Positions 52,142 through 60,773 of a stretch of DNA of 64,000 bases are shown here, piece after piece. The stretch comes from Methylobacterium organophilum (lineage in GTDB: Bacteria; Pseudomonadota; Alphaproteobacteria; Rhizobiales; Beijerinckiaceae). The notes beneath the pieces are model-generated. The model made no database searches, was not told the DNA's origin, and saw only the letters and a list, made by a program, of their open reading frames with translations. The stretch covers positions 91,299-155,298 of the forward strand of contig NZ_BPQV01000015.1 of the NCBI RefSeq assembly GCF_022179465.1. Reading direction: 5' to 3'. How positions within the stretch are numbered: position 1 is the first letter of the stretch; each line of letters begins with the position of its first letter. Position numbers and translations under genes: made by a program.

Positions 52142-52996
52142 ATGAAGCCAGCTGCGTTCGACTATCACCGCCCACTCGATGTGCCGTCGACCCTGACGCT
52201 GCTCGAGGCGCATGGCACGGACGGGAAGATTCTGGCGGGCGGCCAGAGCCTGGTCGCGGCGATGAACTTCCGCCTGGCTCGGCCGAGCGTGCTCATCGAC
52301 GTGAATCGCGTTCGGGAGCTGGACAGCCTTGCCGTCGAGGGGACGTTCCTGCGAATCGGCGCCCTGACCCGACACGCGGCCTTCCACCGTCACGTCGTCG
52401 AGGGTCCCCTCGGCCTGCTTCTGACCCGGGTGGCCGGCCACATCGCGCATTATCCCATCCGTCAGCGCGGCACCTTCGCGGGAAGCCTTGCCCATGCCGA
52501 CCCCGCTTCCGAATGGTGCCTCACCGCGACCGTGCTCGACGCGGAGATCGCGATGCGCAGCCTTCGTGGAACGCGCCGCCTCCCTGCATCCGACTTCTTC
52601 CGGGGCACCTTCACGACAGCCCTCGACGAGGACGAGCTGATCACCGAGATCCGGTTGCCGGTCCTCGATGCCGGCTGGCGGGGAGGGTTCTCCGAGTTCT
52701 CGCGGCGCGCTGGCGACTTCGCCCTGGCGATGGCGCTCGCCGTCCTGAAGGTCGAGGGCGGTGTGATTCGCGGGGCCAAGCTCGGCATCGGCGGCGTCGC
52801 CGACCGGGCGATCCGGCTCTCGGGGATCGAGGCTGCGCTGATCGGTCAGCAGGCCTCGGAGGCGACGTTCCAAGCTGCCGCGGCGCAGGCGCGCGAGGCT
52901 GTGGAGCCCAGCGCCGACATCCACGCCTCATCGGAATACCGGCGCGACCTGATCGCCGCCATGGTCTCCCGCGCCCTGGCGGAGGCCGCGGCGTGA
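52142..52996 (+). CDS. Molybdenum hydroxylase FAD-binding subunit (CoxM/XdhB-type)
   Basis: The 284-residue protein has the FAD_binding_5 motifs KILAGGQSLVAAMNFRLARP and RGTFAGSLAHADPASEW, then a CO_deh_flav_C domain (about 175-280, GGFSEFSRRAGDFALAM). It carries electrons from the Fe-S subunit to the acceptor. It opens the plus-strand cluster; no strong ribosome site precedes the ATG. It overlaps the next gene by 4 bp. Confidence 0.92.
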   Translation: MKPAAFDYHRPLDVPSTLTLLEAHGTDGKILAGGQSLVAAMNFRLARPSVLIDVNRVRELDSLAVEGTFLRIGALTRHAAFHRHVVEGPLGLLLTRVAGHIAHYPIRQRGTFAGSLAHADPASEWCLTATVLDAEIAMRSLRGTRRLPASDFFRGTFTTALDEDELITEIRLPVLDAGWRGGFSEFSRRAGDFALAMALAVLKVEGGVIRGAKLGIGGVADRAIRLSGIEAALIGQQASEATFQAAAAQAREAVEPSADIHASSEYRRDLIAAMVSRALAEAAA

Positions 52997-55323
52997 GCTG
53001 GATCGGGCGTTCCCTCCCGCGGCTGGAAGACCCGACGCTGCTGCGCGGGCAGGGGCGCTACGTGGCGGATCTCGCCCGCGGGGCCGCCCATGTCCGCTTC
53101 GTCCGCAGCCCCCTCGCCCGGGGCGCCATCCTCGGGATCGAGGCGCCCGCGGGGGCGGCCGTCTACACCGCCGCCGATTTGGCGGGCGTCGGAGCGATCC
53201 GTCCGATCCTGGAGCGTCCGGATTACCGGCCCATCGCGCAGCCGATCCTGCCCGCCGACCGGGTCTGCTTCTCGGGGCAGGCGGTGGCCTTCGTCGTCGC
53301 GGAGGACGCGGCCGCGGCCGAGGATCTCGCCGAGCAGGTCTTCCTCGACATCGAGCCCGAGGATCCCGTGATCGATCTCGACGCGGCCCTCGCCCCGGAG
53401 GTCGCCCGAACGCATCCGGAGGCGCCCGGGAACGTCCTCGTCGAGGGTGCGATGCGCAGCCCGGGCCTCGATGCGGCGTTCGCCGGTGCTGCGGCGGTGA
53501 TCGAGCTCGACCTGCGCTCCCGCCGGCAATCGGCCATGCCGATGGAGACCCGCGGTGCCGTGGCCCGCTACGACGCCCGCGACGGGCGCACCACCCTCTA
53601 CGCCTCGGTGCAGATGCCGCACATGCTGCGCACCGGGCTTGCCGATTGCCTCGGCTGTCCCGAGGCGGATCTGAGGGTGGTCGCCCCCGATGTCGGCGGC
53701 GGCTTCGGGCAGAAGATGGCGCTCTTCCCCGAATACGTGGCCCTCGTCTGGCTTGCCCGGCACCTGAAGCGGGACGTAGCCTGGATCGAGGATCGCCGGG
53801 AGAACTTCCTCGCCTCCGCCCATAGTCGCGACCAGGCCTTCACGGTGAGGGGGGCCTTCGACGCGGAGGGCCGCCTCCTCGGACTGGAGGCCGATCTGCG
53901 CAGCAATGTCGGCGCCTTCTCCTGCTACCCGGTCACCTGCGGGGTGGAGCCGCTGATGGCCTTCGCCGAGCTGCCCGGCCCCTACAAGGTGCCGGAATAC
54001 GGTGCCCGCTCGCGGGGCGTCACCACCAACACCTGCACGATGGCCCCCTATCGCGGGGTCGCCCGTCCCATGCTCACCCTGACCATGGAACGGCTGATGG
54101 AGAGCGCCGCCCGGCGCCTCGGGCTCGATTCGATCGAGATCCGGCGCCGCAATCTGATCGACAGCTTCCCCCACCGCTCCCCCACCGGGCTCGTCTACGA
54201 CGAGGGCTCCTACATCGCGGCGATGGAGGCGGCGGTGGCCGCCATCGACGTGCCGGCCTTCCGGCGCCGGCAGGCGGAGGCACGGGCGCAGGGACTCCAT
54301 CTCGGCCTCGGCTTCTCGGTGTTCAGTGAGCGCACCGGCTACGGCACCCCGGCCTATGCGGCCCGGGGCATGGCGATCGTGCCGGGCTACGAGCAGGTCG
54401 AGTGCGCCATGGACCCGTCCGGCCACGTCGAATTGCGCATCGGCGCCTCCCCGCACGGGCAGGGGCTCGGCACCGCCCTGGCGCAGCTCGTGGCCGACGA
54501 GCTCGGCCTCGAGCCGGCCAAGGTCCGGGTGGTCTCGGGCGACACGGACCGGACGCCCTATGGCTGGGGTACCTTCGCCAGCCGCTCGATGGTGATCGCG
54601 GGCGGTGCCTCCCGGCTCGCCTCCGGCAAGATCGCCCAGAAGCTGCGCACGATCGCCGCGCGGGTGATGGAGGCGGAAGAGGGCGAGATCGAGCTCGATG
54701 CGGGGCTGGCGCGGGTGCGCGGCACGAACCGCTCGACCCCGATCACCGAGCTCGCCCGGGCCGCGCATCACCGCAGCCATCGGTTCGCCGGCCTGGAGGC
54801 GGGCCTGCGCGAGAGCGCCTTCTACGATCCGTCCGGCACGTTCTCGAATGCCTGCCACGCGGCGATCGTCGCGGTGGATGTCGAGACCGGGGCCGTGCGG
54901 ATCGAGCGCTTCCTCGTGGTCGAGGATGCGGGGCGGCTCGTCAATCCGATGATCGTCGACGGCCAGATCCACGGGGGCGTTGCCCAGGGTATCGCCAACG
55001 CCCTCTACGAGGAGATGATCTACGATCCCGACGGCAACCTGCTGACGAGCTCGCTCGCCGATTACCTGCCGCCGACCCTCAACGAGATCCCGCGCATCGA
55101 GATCCTCCATATGGAGACGATCTCGGACGCCACCCTGACCGGCGCCAAGGGCGTCGGGGAGGGCGGAACGATCGGCGCGCCCGCGGCGGTGGTGAACGCC
55201 ATCGTCGACGCGCTCGAGCCCTTCGGCGTCACGATCAACGAAATTCCCGCAACCCCTGAGCGCATCCGCGCGCGGATCCGTGCCGCCCGGCGCGGACGCG
55301 ACATGGACACCCGACATGACTGA
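52993..55323 (+). CDS. Molybdenum hydroxylase large subunit, first copy (CoxL/XdhA-type)
   Basis: The 776-residue protein has both large-subunit domains: an N-terminal Ald_Xan_dh_C domain (SLPRLEDPTLLRGQGRYVAD), the cofactor loop PDVGGGFGQKMALFPE, APYRGVARP, and the catalytic-glutamate motif GAKGVGEGGTIGAPAAVVN. The active-site loop is not the AYRCSFR of CO dehydrogenase form I. It hydroxylates an aromatic or aliphatic heterocycle, with water as the oxygen donor, as in xanthine, nicotinate or isoquinoline oxidoreductases. GTG start overlaps the FAD gene stop by 4 bp. Confidence 0.92.
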   Translation: MSWIGRSLPRLEDPTLLRGQGRYVADLARGAAHVRFVRSPLARGAILGIEAPAGAAVYTAADLAGVGAIRPILERPDYRPIAQPILPADRVCFSGQAVAFVVAEDAAAAEDLAEQVFLDIEPEDPVIDLDAALAPEVARTHPEAPGNVLVEGAMRSPGLDAAFAGAAAVIELDLRSRRQSAMPMETRGAVARYDARDGRTTLYASVQMPHMLRTGLADCLGCPEADLRVVAPDVGGGFGQKMALFPEYVALVWLARHLKRDVAWIEDRRENFLASAHSRDQAFTVRGAFDAEGRLLGLEADLRSNVGAFSCYPVTCGVEPLMAFAELPGPYKVPEYGARSRGVTTNTCTMAPYRGVARPMLTLTMERLMESAARRLGLDSIEIRRRNLIDSFPHRSPTGLVYDEGSYIAAMEAAVAAIDVPAFRRRQAEARAQGLHLGLGFSVFSERTGYGTPAYAARGMAIVPGYEQVECAMDPSGHVELRIGASPHGQGLGTALAQLVADELGLEPAKVRVVSGDTDRTPYGWGTFASRSMVIAGGASRLASGKIAQKLRTIAARVMEAEEGEIELDAGLARVRGTNRSTPITELARAAHHRSHRFAGLEAGLRESAFYDPSGTFSNACHAAIVAVDVETGAVRIERFLVVEDAGRLVNPMIVDGQIHGGVAQGIANALYEEMIYDPDGNLLTSSLADYLPPTLNEIPRIEILHMETISDATLTGAKGVGEGGTIGAPAAVVNAIVDALEPFGVTINEIPATPERIRARIRAARRGRDMDTRHD

Positions 55324-55798
55324 CAGGATCGCGACGTCCCTCGACGTCAACGGCAAGCGCTACGAAATCAATGTCGAGCCAAGGAAGACCCTGGCCGACG
55401 CCTTGCGCGAGGATTGCGGCCTGACGGGCACGCATCTCGGCTGCGAGCATGGGGTCTGCGGGGCCTGTACCGTGCTCGTGGACGGGCGACCCGTGCGGTC
55501 CTGCCTGATGTTCGCGGTCCAGGCCGAGGGGCTGCCTGTGCGCACCGTCGAGGGGCTGGCCGAGGGCGACACGCTGCATCCGCTCCAGCGCCATTTCTGG
55601 GAGCAGCACGGGCTGCAATGCGGCTTCTGCACCCCGGGATTCCTGATGCTCGCGGCGGGTGCCATCGAGAACGATCCGAACTTGAGCGAGGAGGCGCTCA
55701 AGGACGTGCTCTCGTCCAATCTCTGCCGTTGCACGGGCTATCAGAACATCGCCAAGGCCGTCGCCCTGGCGGTCAAGGACATGCGGGCGGGCGGCTGA
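55316..55798 (+). CDS. Molybdenum hydroxylase 2Fe-2S subunit (CoxS-type)
   Basis: A 160-residue protein with two 2Fe-2S domains: the plant-type site GCEHGVCGACTVLVDGRP with the last ligand in VRSC, and the helical-bundle site QCGFCTPGF with LCRCTGYQNI. No signal peptide, so the enzyme is cytoplasmic (unlike the PaoA-like protein). The ATG at 55316 overlaps the upstream large-subunit gene by 8 bp. It lies between the two large-subunit genes and could serve both. Confidence 0.93.
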   Translation: MTDRIATSLDVNGKRYEINVEPRKTLADALREDCGLTGTHLGCEHGVCGACTVLVDGRPVRSCLMFAVQAEGLPVRTVEGLAEGDTLHPLQRHFWEQHGLQCGFCTPGFLMLAAGAIENDPNLSEEALKDVLSSNLCRCTGYQNIAKAVALAVKDMRAGG

Positions 55799-55801
55799 AC
55801 C

Positions 55802-58078
55802 ATGCACGGCATCGGAGCCTCACCGAAGCGCCTGGAAGACCGCCCCCTGCTCACCGGCGCCGGCCGCTTCGCGGCGGATGCCGCCTTTCCGGGGCAGGTG
55901 ACGATGCGCGTCGTGCGCTCGCCTGTCGCCTTCGGGCGCATCCTCGACATCGACATCGCGGCGGCGCTCGAACTGCCGGGCGTGCTCGCGGTATGGACGG
56001 CGCGCGACGTCGCCGACCTGCCGCCGATCGACTTCCGCATGACGAAGGTCGACGGCCTGGAGCCTTACCGCCAGCCCGTGCTCGCCCGCGACTTCGTGCG
56101 CTATGTCGGCGAGCCCGTCGCCGTGGTCTTCGCGCAGGACGCCTATATCGCGGAGGACGCCGCCGAACGCGTCTTCTGCGAGATCGACGACCTCGCGCCC
56201 CGGCTCGATCCGGTGGCGGAGCCGGGCCTGTTCGCGCCGGGTGTGGCGCCGGACCTGCACACCGAGCCTGCGGTGCTGCGCAAGGGCTACGGGGATCTCG
56301 AAGGCGCCTTCGCGGCCGCCCATGCGGTGGTGGAGCTCGAGGTCGCGATCGGCCGCCATTCCGGCGTGCCCATGGAGACGCGCGGCGCTGTGGCGGTCCT
56401 CGACGCCGAGACCGACACCCTGACGATGTATGGCGCGGCCAAGGTCGTCCATTACAACCGCGACGCCATCGCCCGTATGCTCGGGCGCGACCCGGCGCGG
56501 CTGCAGCTCAGCGAGGGCCATGTCGGCGGCGGCTTCGGCATCCGCGGCGAGATCTATCCCGAGGACGTGCTCGTCTGCGCCGCGGCCCTGCGCCTCGGGC
56601 GCCCGGTCCGCTGGATCGAGGATCGGCGCGAGCACCTGATGGCCGCCAACCATTCCCGCGACCAGCGCCATCGGATGCGGGCGGCGGTGGATGCCCGCGG
56701 CTTCATCCTCGGCCTCGACGTCTGCTTCCACACGGACCAGGGCGCCTATATCCGCACCCACGGCGCCACCGTCTCGGATCTCGCCGCCGCCCTGTTGCCC
56801 GGCCCCTACATCGTGCCGGCCTACCGGGTGGAGGGGCATATCCGCCTCACCAACAAGACGCCCTGCGGCACCTACCGGGCGCCGGGGCGCTACGAGACCA
56901 CCTTCGCGCGCGAGCGCCTCCTCGACGCCGTCGCGGCGCGCCTCGGCCTCGACCCGGTCGCCGTGCGTCGGGTCAACCTCATCCCCGAGGAGGCGATGCC
57001 CTTCGACCGAGGCATCGATGCCCTCGGGACCCACGTCGTCTACGATTCGGGCAAGTACCACGACCTTCTGGAGCGCACCCTCGACCATCTCGGCTATGCC
57101 GCGTTGAAGGCCGAGACCGCGGCGCGGCGGGCCGCGGGGGAGGCGGTCGGGCTCGGCCTCGCCTTCTTCGTCGAGAAGAGCGGCCTCGGGCCCCGCGATC
57201 TCGCCCGGGTCAGCCTCTTCCCGGACGGATTGATCCGCATCGTGACCGGGGCCTGCTCGGTCGGCCAGGGCGTCGAGACGGCGATGGCCCAGATCTGTGC
57301 GGAGACCCTTCAGGTTCCGATCACGCGCATGGAGGTGATCCATGGCCAGACCCGGGAGATCCCGATCGGCTTCGGGGCCTTCGCGTCCCGCGTGACGGTG
57401 ATGACGGGCTCGGCGGTGAAGCTCGCCGCCGAGGATCTGCTGGGGCGAGCCCGTGAGGCCGCCGGCCGCCTGCTTCAGGCCGAACCGAACCTCCTCATCT
57501 TCCGCGATGGCGCCTTCTACCATCCGGAGACCGGCGCTTCGATCGATCTGGCCGGTGTCGCGCTCCAGAGCGGCGAGGCGCTCGCGGGCGAAGGCCTGTT
57601 CGAGGCCGACCACATGAACTACCCCTATGGCGTCCACGTCGCCCAGGTCCGGGTCGACCGTCGGACCTGCGGCGTGACGGTCGAGCGCTATCTCGTGGCC
57701 TACGATGTCGGCCGGGCCATCAATCCGATGCTGATCGAAGGGCAGGTGGTCGGCGCGGCCGTGCAGGGCATCGGCGGGGCGCTGCTCGAGGAATTCGTCT
57801 ACGACGCGGAGGGGCAGCCCCTCGCCACCAGCTTCGCGGACTACCTCATGCCGACGAGCCGGGAAGCCCCGCTCGTCGAGGTGCTCCTGCGCGAGGATGC
57901 CCCGAGCCCGCTCAATCCCCTCGGCGTGAAGGGGGCCGGCGAAGGCGGCCTCACCGCAGCCGGTGCCGCTATCGCGGCGGCCGTAGACGACGCTCTGCAG
58001 CGGCCCGGCCTGGTGGCGCGGCTGCCGATCGCCCCCCTGTATCTCTACGACGCCCTCGACGGCGCCATGGGCTCATGA
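55802..58078 (+). CDS. Molybdenum hydroxylase large subunit, second copy
   Basis: The 758-residue paralogue of the 52993 product differs throughout but keeps the fold: RLEDRPLLTGAGRFAADAAF, cofactor loop EGHVGGGFGIRGEIYPED, TYRAPGRYE, and catalytic-glutamate motif GVKGAGEGGLTAAGAA. It starts 3 bp after the 2Fe-2S gene. Two large subunits with one FAD and one 2Fe-2S gene suggest either two alternative enzymes with shared electron-transfer subunits or two consecutive hydroxylations (inference). Confidence 0.92.
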   Translation: MHGIGASPKRLEDRPLLTGAGRFAADAAFPGQVTMRVVRSPVAFGRILDIDIAAALELPGVLAVWTARDVADLPPIDFRMTKVDGLEPYRQPVLARDFVRYVGEPVAVVFAQDAYIAEDAAERVFCEIDDLAPRLDPVAEPGLFAPGVAPDLHTEPAVLRKGYGDLEGAFAAAHAVVELEVAIGRHSGVPMETRGAVAVLDAETDTLTMYGAAKVVHYNRDAIARMLGRDPARLQLSEGHVGGGFGIRGEIYPEDVLVCAAALRLGRPVRWIEDRREHLMAANHSRDQRHRMRAAVDARGFILGLDVCFHTDQGAYIRTHGATVSDLAAALLPGPYIVPAYRVEGHIRLTNKTPCGTYRAPGRYETTFARERLLDAVAARLGLDPVAVRRVNLIPEEAMPFDRGIDALGTHVVYDSGKYHDLLERTLDHLGYAALKAETAARRAAGEAVGLGLAFFVEKSGLGPRDLARVSLFPDGLIRIVTGACSVGQGVETAMAQICAETLQVPITRMEVIHGQTREIPIGFGAFASRVTVMTGSAVKLAAEDLLGRAREAAGRLLQAEPNLLIFRDGAFYHPETGASIDLAGVALQSGEALAGEGLFEADHMNYPYGVHVAQVRVDRRTCGVTVERYLVAYDVGRAINPMLIEGQVVGAAVQGIGGALLEEFVYDAEGQPLATSFADYLMPTSREAPLVEVLLREDAPSPLNPLGVKGAGEGGLTAAGAAIAAAVDDALQRPGLVARLPIAPLYLYDALDGAMGS

Positions 58079-58182
58079 GCCGAGGCTCCGGCGGCGCATC
58101 TCCCGCTCCGCCGCGTGCCAGGGGAAGGCCCTGCCGCGAGGATTGGCTGCGCGCTCCCTGTGGAGCGAGCGCGGCGGCAGCC

Positions 58183-58815
58183 TCAGTGGCGATCGATGTT
58201 GAACCACAGGGTCCGTACCACCGTCGATCCGTGATTCCAGATCCGGTGGGGGCGCTGCGACAGGTAGGCGATGAGGTCGCCGGGGTTCAGGATATAGACC
58301 GCGCCGTCGACTTCGACCGTCAGCCGTCCCTCCAGCACGTAGCCGTATTCGAAGCCGGCATGCGACATCGGCCGGTCGGCGCTGCCGGTCTGCGGCTGGT
58401 ACTCGTTCACCGCCACGGTGACGCCCCGCGCGCGGTCGTCGCGCAGCAGCCGCCGAACCACGTGCTGTGCCGTCTCGATGGCCGGCGTCTCGTTGGCCCG
58501 CACCACCAGCTTCTCCTCGGAGGTGGGCTCGCTCGACACCAGGTCCGACATGGTGATGCCCAGCGCGCTCGCGATCACCACGAGGGATCCGATCGAGGGC
58601 GAGGCGCGTCCCCGCTCGACGAGGCTCAGCATCGAGGTGCTGAGCCCCGACGCGGCGGCGAGGGACTGAAGCGTCATGTTCCGGGCGCTGCGGGCCTCGC
58701 GGATACGCAGGCCGATCGCCGCCAGCGTCGAGGCCGTGCTTTCCGCGATCTCCGCCGACGTCGCCATCGGCACGTCCTCTGTCAGGTCGCCCGCCACGGT
58801 GATCTCTCGTGTCAT
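58183..58815 (-). CDS. XRE-family regulator with C-terminal cupin domain
   Basis: The 210-residue protein has an HTH_3 domain (about residues 35-90; MTLQSLAAASGLSTSMLSLV) and a cupin ligand domain (about 125-205; HAGFEYGYVLEGRLTVEVDG). The ATG at 58815 with AGGAAGAA upstream is preferred to an earlier in-frame start. It is divergent from the cupin genes and next to the hydroxylase cluster, so it is the likely local regulator, sensing a pathway compound. Confidence 0.9.
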   Translation of the reverse strand: MTREITVAGDLTEDVPMATSAEIAESTASTLAAIGLRIREARSARNMTLQSLAAASGLSTSMLSLVERGRASPSIGSLVVIASALGITMSDLVSSEPTSEEKLVVRANETPAIETAQHVVRRLLRDDRARGVTVAVNEYQPQTGSADRPMSHAGFEYGYVLEGRLTVEVDGAVYILNPGDLIAYLSQRPHRIWNHGSTVVRTLWFNIDRH

Positions 58816-58894
58816 CTCGTTTCTTCCTCGCAGACCAACGAAGGCCAGCCCCACAGTTCCGCCTTGCGTCGGTTTTTTATATGTGTAAAATCAT

Positions 58895-58909
58895 TTGAGT
58901 GATATTCAA
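58895..58909. promoter_or_regulatory. Imperfect inverted repeat in divergent promoter, possible XRE operator
   Basis: TTGAG-n5-TTCAA, one mismatch, in the AT-rich 112-bp gap between the XRE-cupin regulator and the first cupin gene; placement fits an operator or -10 overlap. Confidence 0.3.
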
Positions 58910-58927
58910 AAAGGATCATCGTCGGCT

Positions 58928-59326
58928 ATGAGCACTGAGACGGTGGAGACCGTCCGCGTCATCGACAGCGCGGTCGACTGTCCTGAGATACCGATCGTGG
59001 TCGGTGCGGGCAATGCAAAAGTCGTCATGTGGCCCGAGAATGGGGCAATATACAGGACATTTCATCTTATTGCGCTCCACGCATCCGATAAAACTATTCC
59101 ACTGAGCCATAAGGGCGATAGTGTTTATTATGTCGTTTCAGGAAGTGGCATCGTGCGCAGCCCGTCCGACGACTTCAGCGCGGAGCTCGTCGAAGGCTCC
59201 ATGGTCCATATCGACGGTGGAGATTCCTACACCTTCGAGGCCCATGGCAATTCCGGCATGAGCCTGCTCGGGGGGCCGTGCCCGGCCGATCTCGAACTCT
59301 ATGCAAATCTTCGCGCGCGGGGGTAG
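58928..59326 (+). CDS. Cupin-fold protein (metal site incomplete)
   Basis: A 132-residue protein with a single-cupin pattern (IPLSHKGDSVYYVVSGSGIV, then GSMVHIDGGDSYTFEA). Only one of the usual cupin histidines is visible in the first motif and the second motif lacks the closing His, so metal binding is doubtful. ATG at 58928 chosen; an upstream TTG has no ribosome site. It pairs with the next, better-conserved cupin and may form a heteromer with it. Confidence 0.75.
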   Translation: MSTETVETVRVIDSAVDCPEIPIVVGAGNAKVVMWPENGAIYRTFHLIALHASDKTIPLSHKGDSVYYVVSGSGIVRSPSDDFSAELVEGSMVHIDGGDSYTFEAHGNSGMSLLGGPCPADLELYANLRARG

Positions 59327-59334
59327 CGGCAGCC

Positions 59335-59739
59335 ATGGCCATTCGAGTTTTCCATCGCGACACGCCCTCGTTGCGCCTGCCGCTCATCTCCAAGGATGCC
59401 CGCTTCGTGGTCTGGCCGGGCGTCGGCGCCTGGACGGCCAACATGAACTACGTGCGGCTCGAGCCGGGCGAGGAGAACGTGCCCCATATCCACGTTCAAT
59501 CCGAGGATACGATCTTCATCCTCGAAGGCGAGGGGACGATCCAGGATTATACCAATGACGTCAGCCTGCCGTTCCATGCGGGCTGCGCCGTCCATGTCCC
59601 CGTGGGCGTCAAGCATGCGGTGAAGGCCGATCGCGGCGTCGGCATCGTCAGCGTCGGTGGCCCGAGCCCGGCCGACGTGGCGTTGCTCGTCAAGGCGGGC
59701 GCGCTGCCTCAGGGCGCCCAGGCACCGGAGCGGAGCTGA
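59335..59739 (+). CDS. Cupin-fold protein (intact metal-binding motif)
   Basis: A 134-residue protein with canonical cupin motif 1 (VPHIHVQSEDTIFILEGEG, two His plus Glu) and motif 2 (HAGCAVHVPVGVKHAV, closing His). It shares the ending GGPSPADV with GGPCPADL of the preceding gene, so the pair probably arose by duplication. Likely a metal-dependent small enzyme or a binding protein in the pathway. Confidence 0.82.
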   Translation: MAIRVFHRDTPSLRLPLISKDARFVVWPGVGAWTANMNYVRLEPGEENVPHIHVQSEDTIFILEGEGTIQDYTNDVSLPFHAGCAVHVPVGVKHAVKADRGVGIVSVGGPSPADVALLVKAGALPQGAQAPERS

Positions 59740-59743
59740 GTCC

Positions 59744-59980
59744 GTGGCGATCGCCGGACGGATCGGACGCAGCGAGGCGAATCGCGCGTGCTGGTCCCAG
59801 GCGATCGCGTCTGTGGCTGCCGCGGGCGCGAGCCTGGTGAAGCTGCCCACGCCGATCGTGTCCGGCGACGCGGTCGATCCTCAGGCGCTGCAGGCGGCAG
59901 CGCCGGTGGACGGGCGGAGCCTGCGGCTCTGGTCGGATCTCGCGCGGGCGCACGGCATCCTGGGGGGCGACATCCACTGA
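59744..59980 (+). CDS. 78-residue hypothetical protein in the hydroxylase locus
   Basis: From GTG at 59744, 4 bp after the cupin stop and just downstream of a GGAG (59727-59730). Soluble, Ala-rich, with the stretch SLVKLPTPIVSGDAVDPQAL and a helical end. No family recognised. Its tight spacing within the cluster is the main support. Confidence 0.5.
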   Translation: MAIAGRIGRSEANRACWSQAIASVAAAGASLVKLPTPIVSGDAVDPQALQAAAPVDGRSLRLWSDLARAHGILGGDIH

Positions 59981-60038
59981 GAGCCGCCCCGGCGCGCATC
60001 ACCGGGACGGGCCGACGGAGACATTCAGGAGAAGCATC

Positions 60039-60659
60039 GTGAAGATCACGCAGGTGTTCACCGTCGGCCGGCCGCTGCCGGTGGTGTGGGAGTTCTTCCA
60101 CGACATTCCCCGTGTCGCGGCCTGCGTGCCGGGGGCGGATTATCTCGGCGTCAAGGAGGACGGCCGGCATTCGGGCCGGGTGACCACCAAGGTCGGCCCG
60201 TTCCAGACCAGCTTCGAGGGTGAGGCCGAGGTCACCTACGACGAGGCCGCCCATGCGGTGACGGCGGTCGGCAAGGGCGTCGACCGCAAGGGCGCCAGCC
60301 GGGGCAAGATGACCATGGCCTGCACCTGCGAGGCCGCCGGCGATTCCACCAAGGTCACGGTCGACGCCGACGTCCAGCTCTCCGGCCCGATCGCCCAGTT
60401 CGGTCGCACCAGCCTCCTCAACGAGGTCGCCGCGGTTCTCGTCCAGAGCTTCGTGCAGAACGCGGAGGCGCAGCTCGTGCCCGCCGCACCCGCCGTGGCC
60501 GAAGGCGCTGCGCCCTCGGCGGCACCTGTGCCCGCCTCTGCGGCGGCCCCCATCGCCGCGCCGGGGCGCCCGGTAAGCGCGCTCTCCCTCGCCCTGGCCG
60601 TCCTCAAGGGATGGTTTCGATCTCTGTTCCGGCGGACGCAGACCAAAGAGAACAGCTGA
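60039..60659 (+). CDS. CoxG-like SRPBCC-family protein
   Basis: The 206-residue protein has a CoxG domain (about 1-150; VWEFFHDIPRVAACVPGADY, GPFQTSFEGEAEVTYDE, LVQSFVQNAEAQL), an Ala/Pro-rich linker and a short basic amphipathic C-terminus (KGWFRSLFRR), the usual membrane-association helix of CoxG. In CO-dehydrogenase clusters CoxG recruits the molybdenum enzyme to the membrane. GTG start follows AGGAGAA. Confidence 0.9.
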   Translation: MKITQVFTVGRPLPVVWEFFHDIPRVAACVPGADYLGVKEDGRHSGRVTTKVGPFQTSFEGEAEVTYDEAAHAVTAVGKGVDRKGASRGKMTMACTCEAAGDSTKVTVDADVQLSGPIAQFGRTSLLNEVAAVLVQSFVQNAEAQLVPAAPAVAEGAAPSAAPVPASAAAPIAAPGRPVSALSLALAVLKGWFRSLFRRTQTKENS

Positions 60660-60773
60660 GTCGCCCCCGCGACATCCTCCGCTCCGCCGTGGATCCATCG
60701 TGGCGCCTCCGGGTGCCCGCAGGGCGGAGACGCGCCGTCCCATGATCTCGAACATTGAAGGAGACCGAGACCC

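Noticed and set aside
52993-60659. Aerobic CO dehydrogenase (coxMLS plus coxG)
   Set aside because: Neither large subunit has the AYRCSFR active-site loop of form I enzymes, and the accessory genes coxD/E/F are absent; a different hydroxylase is more likely.
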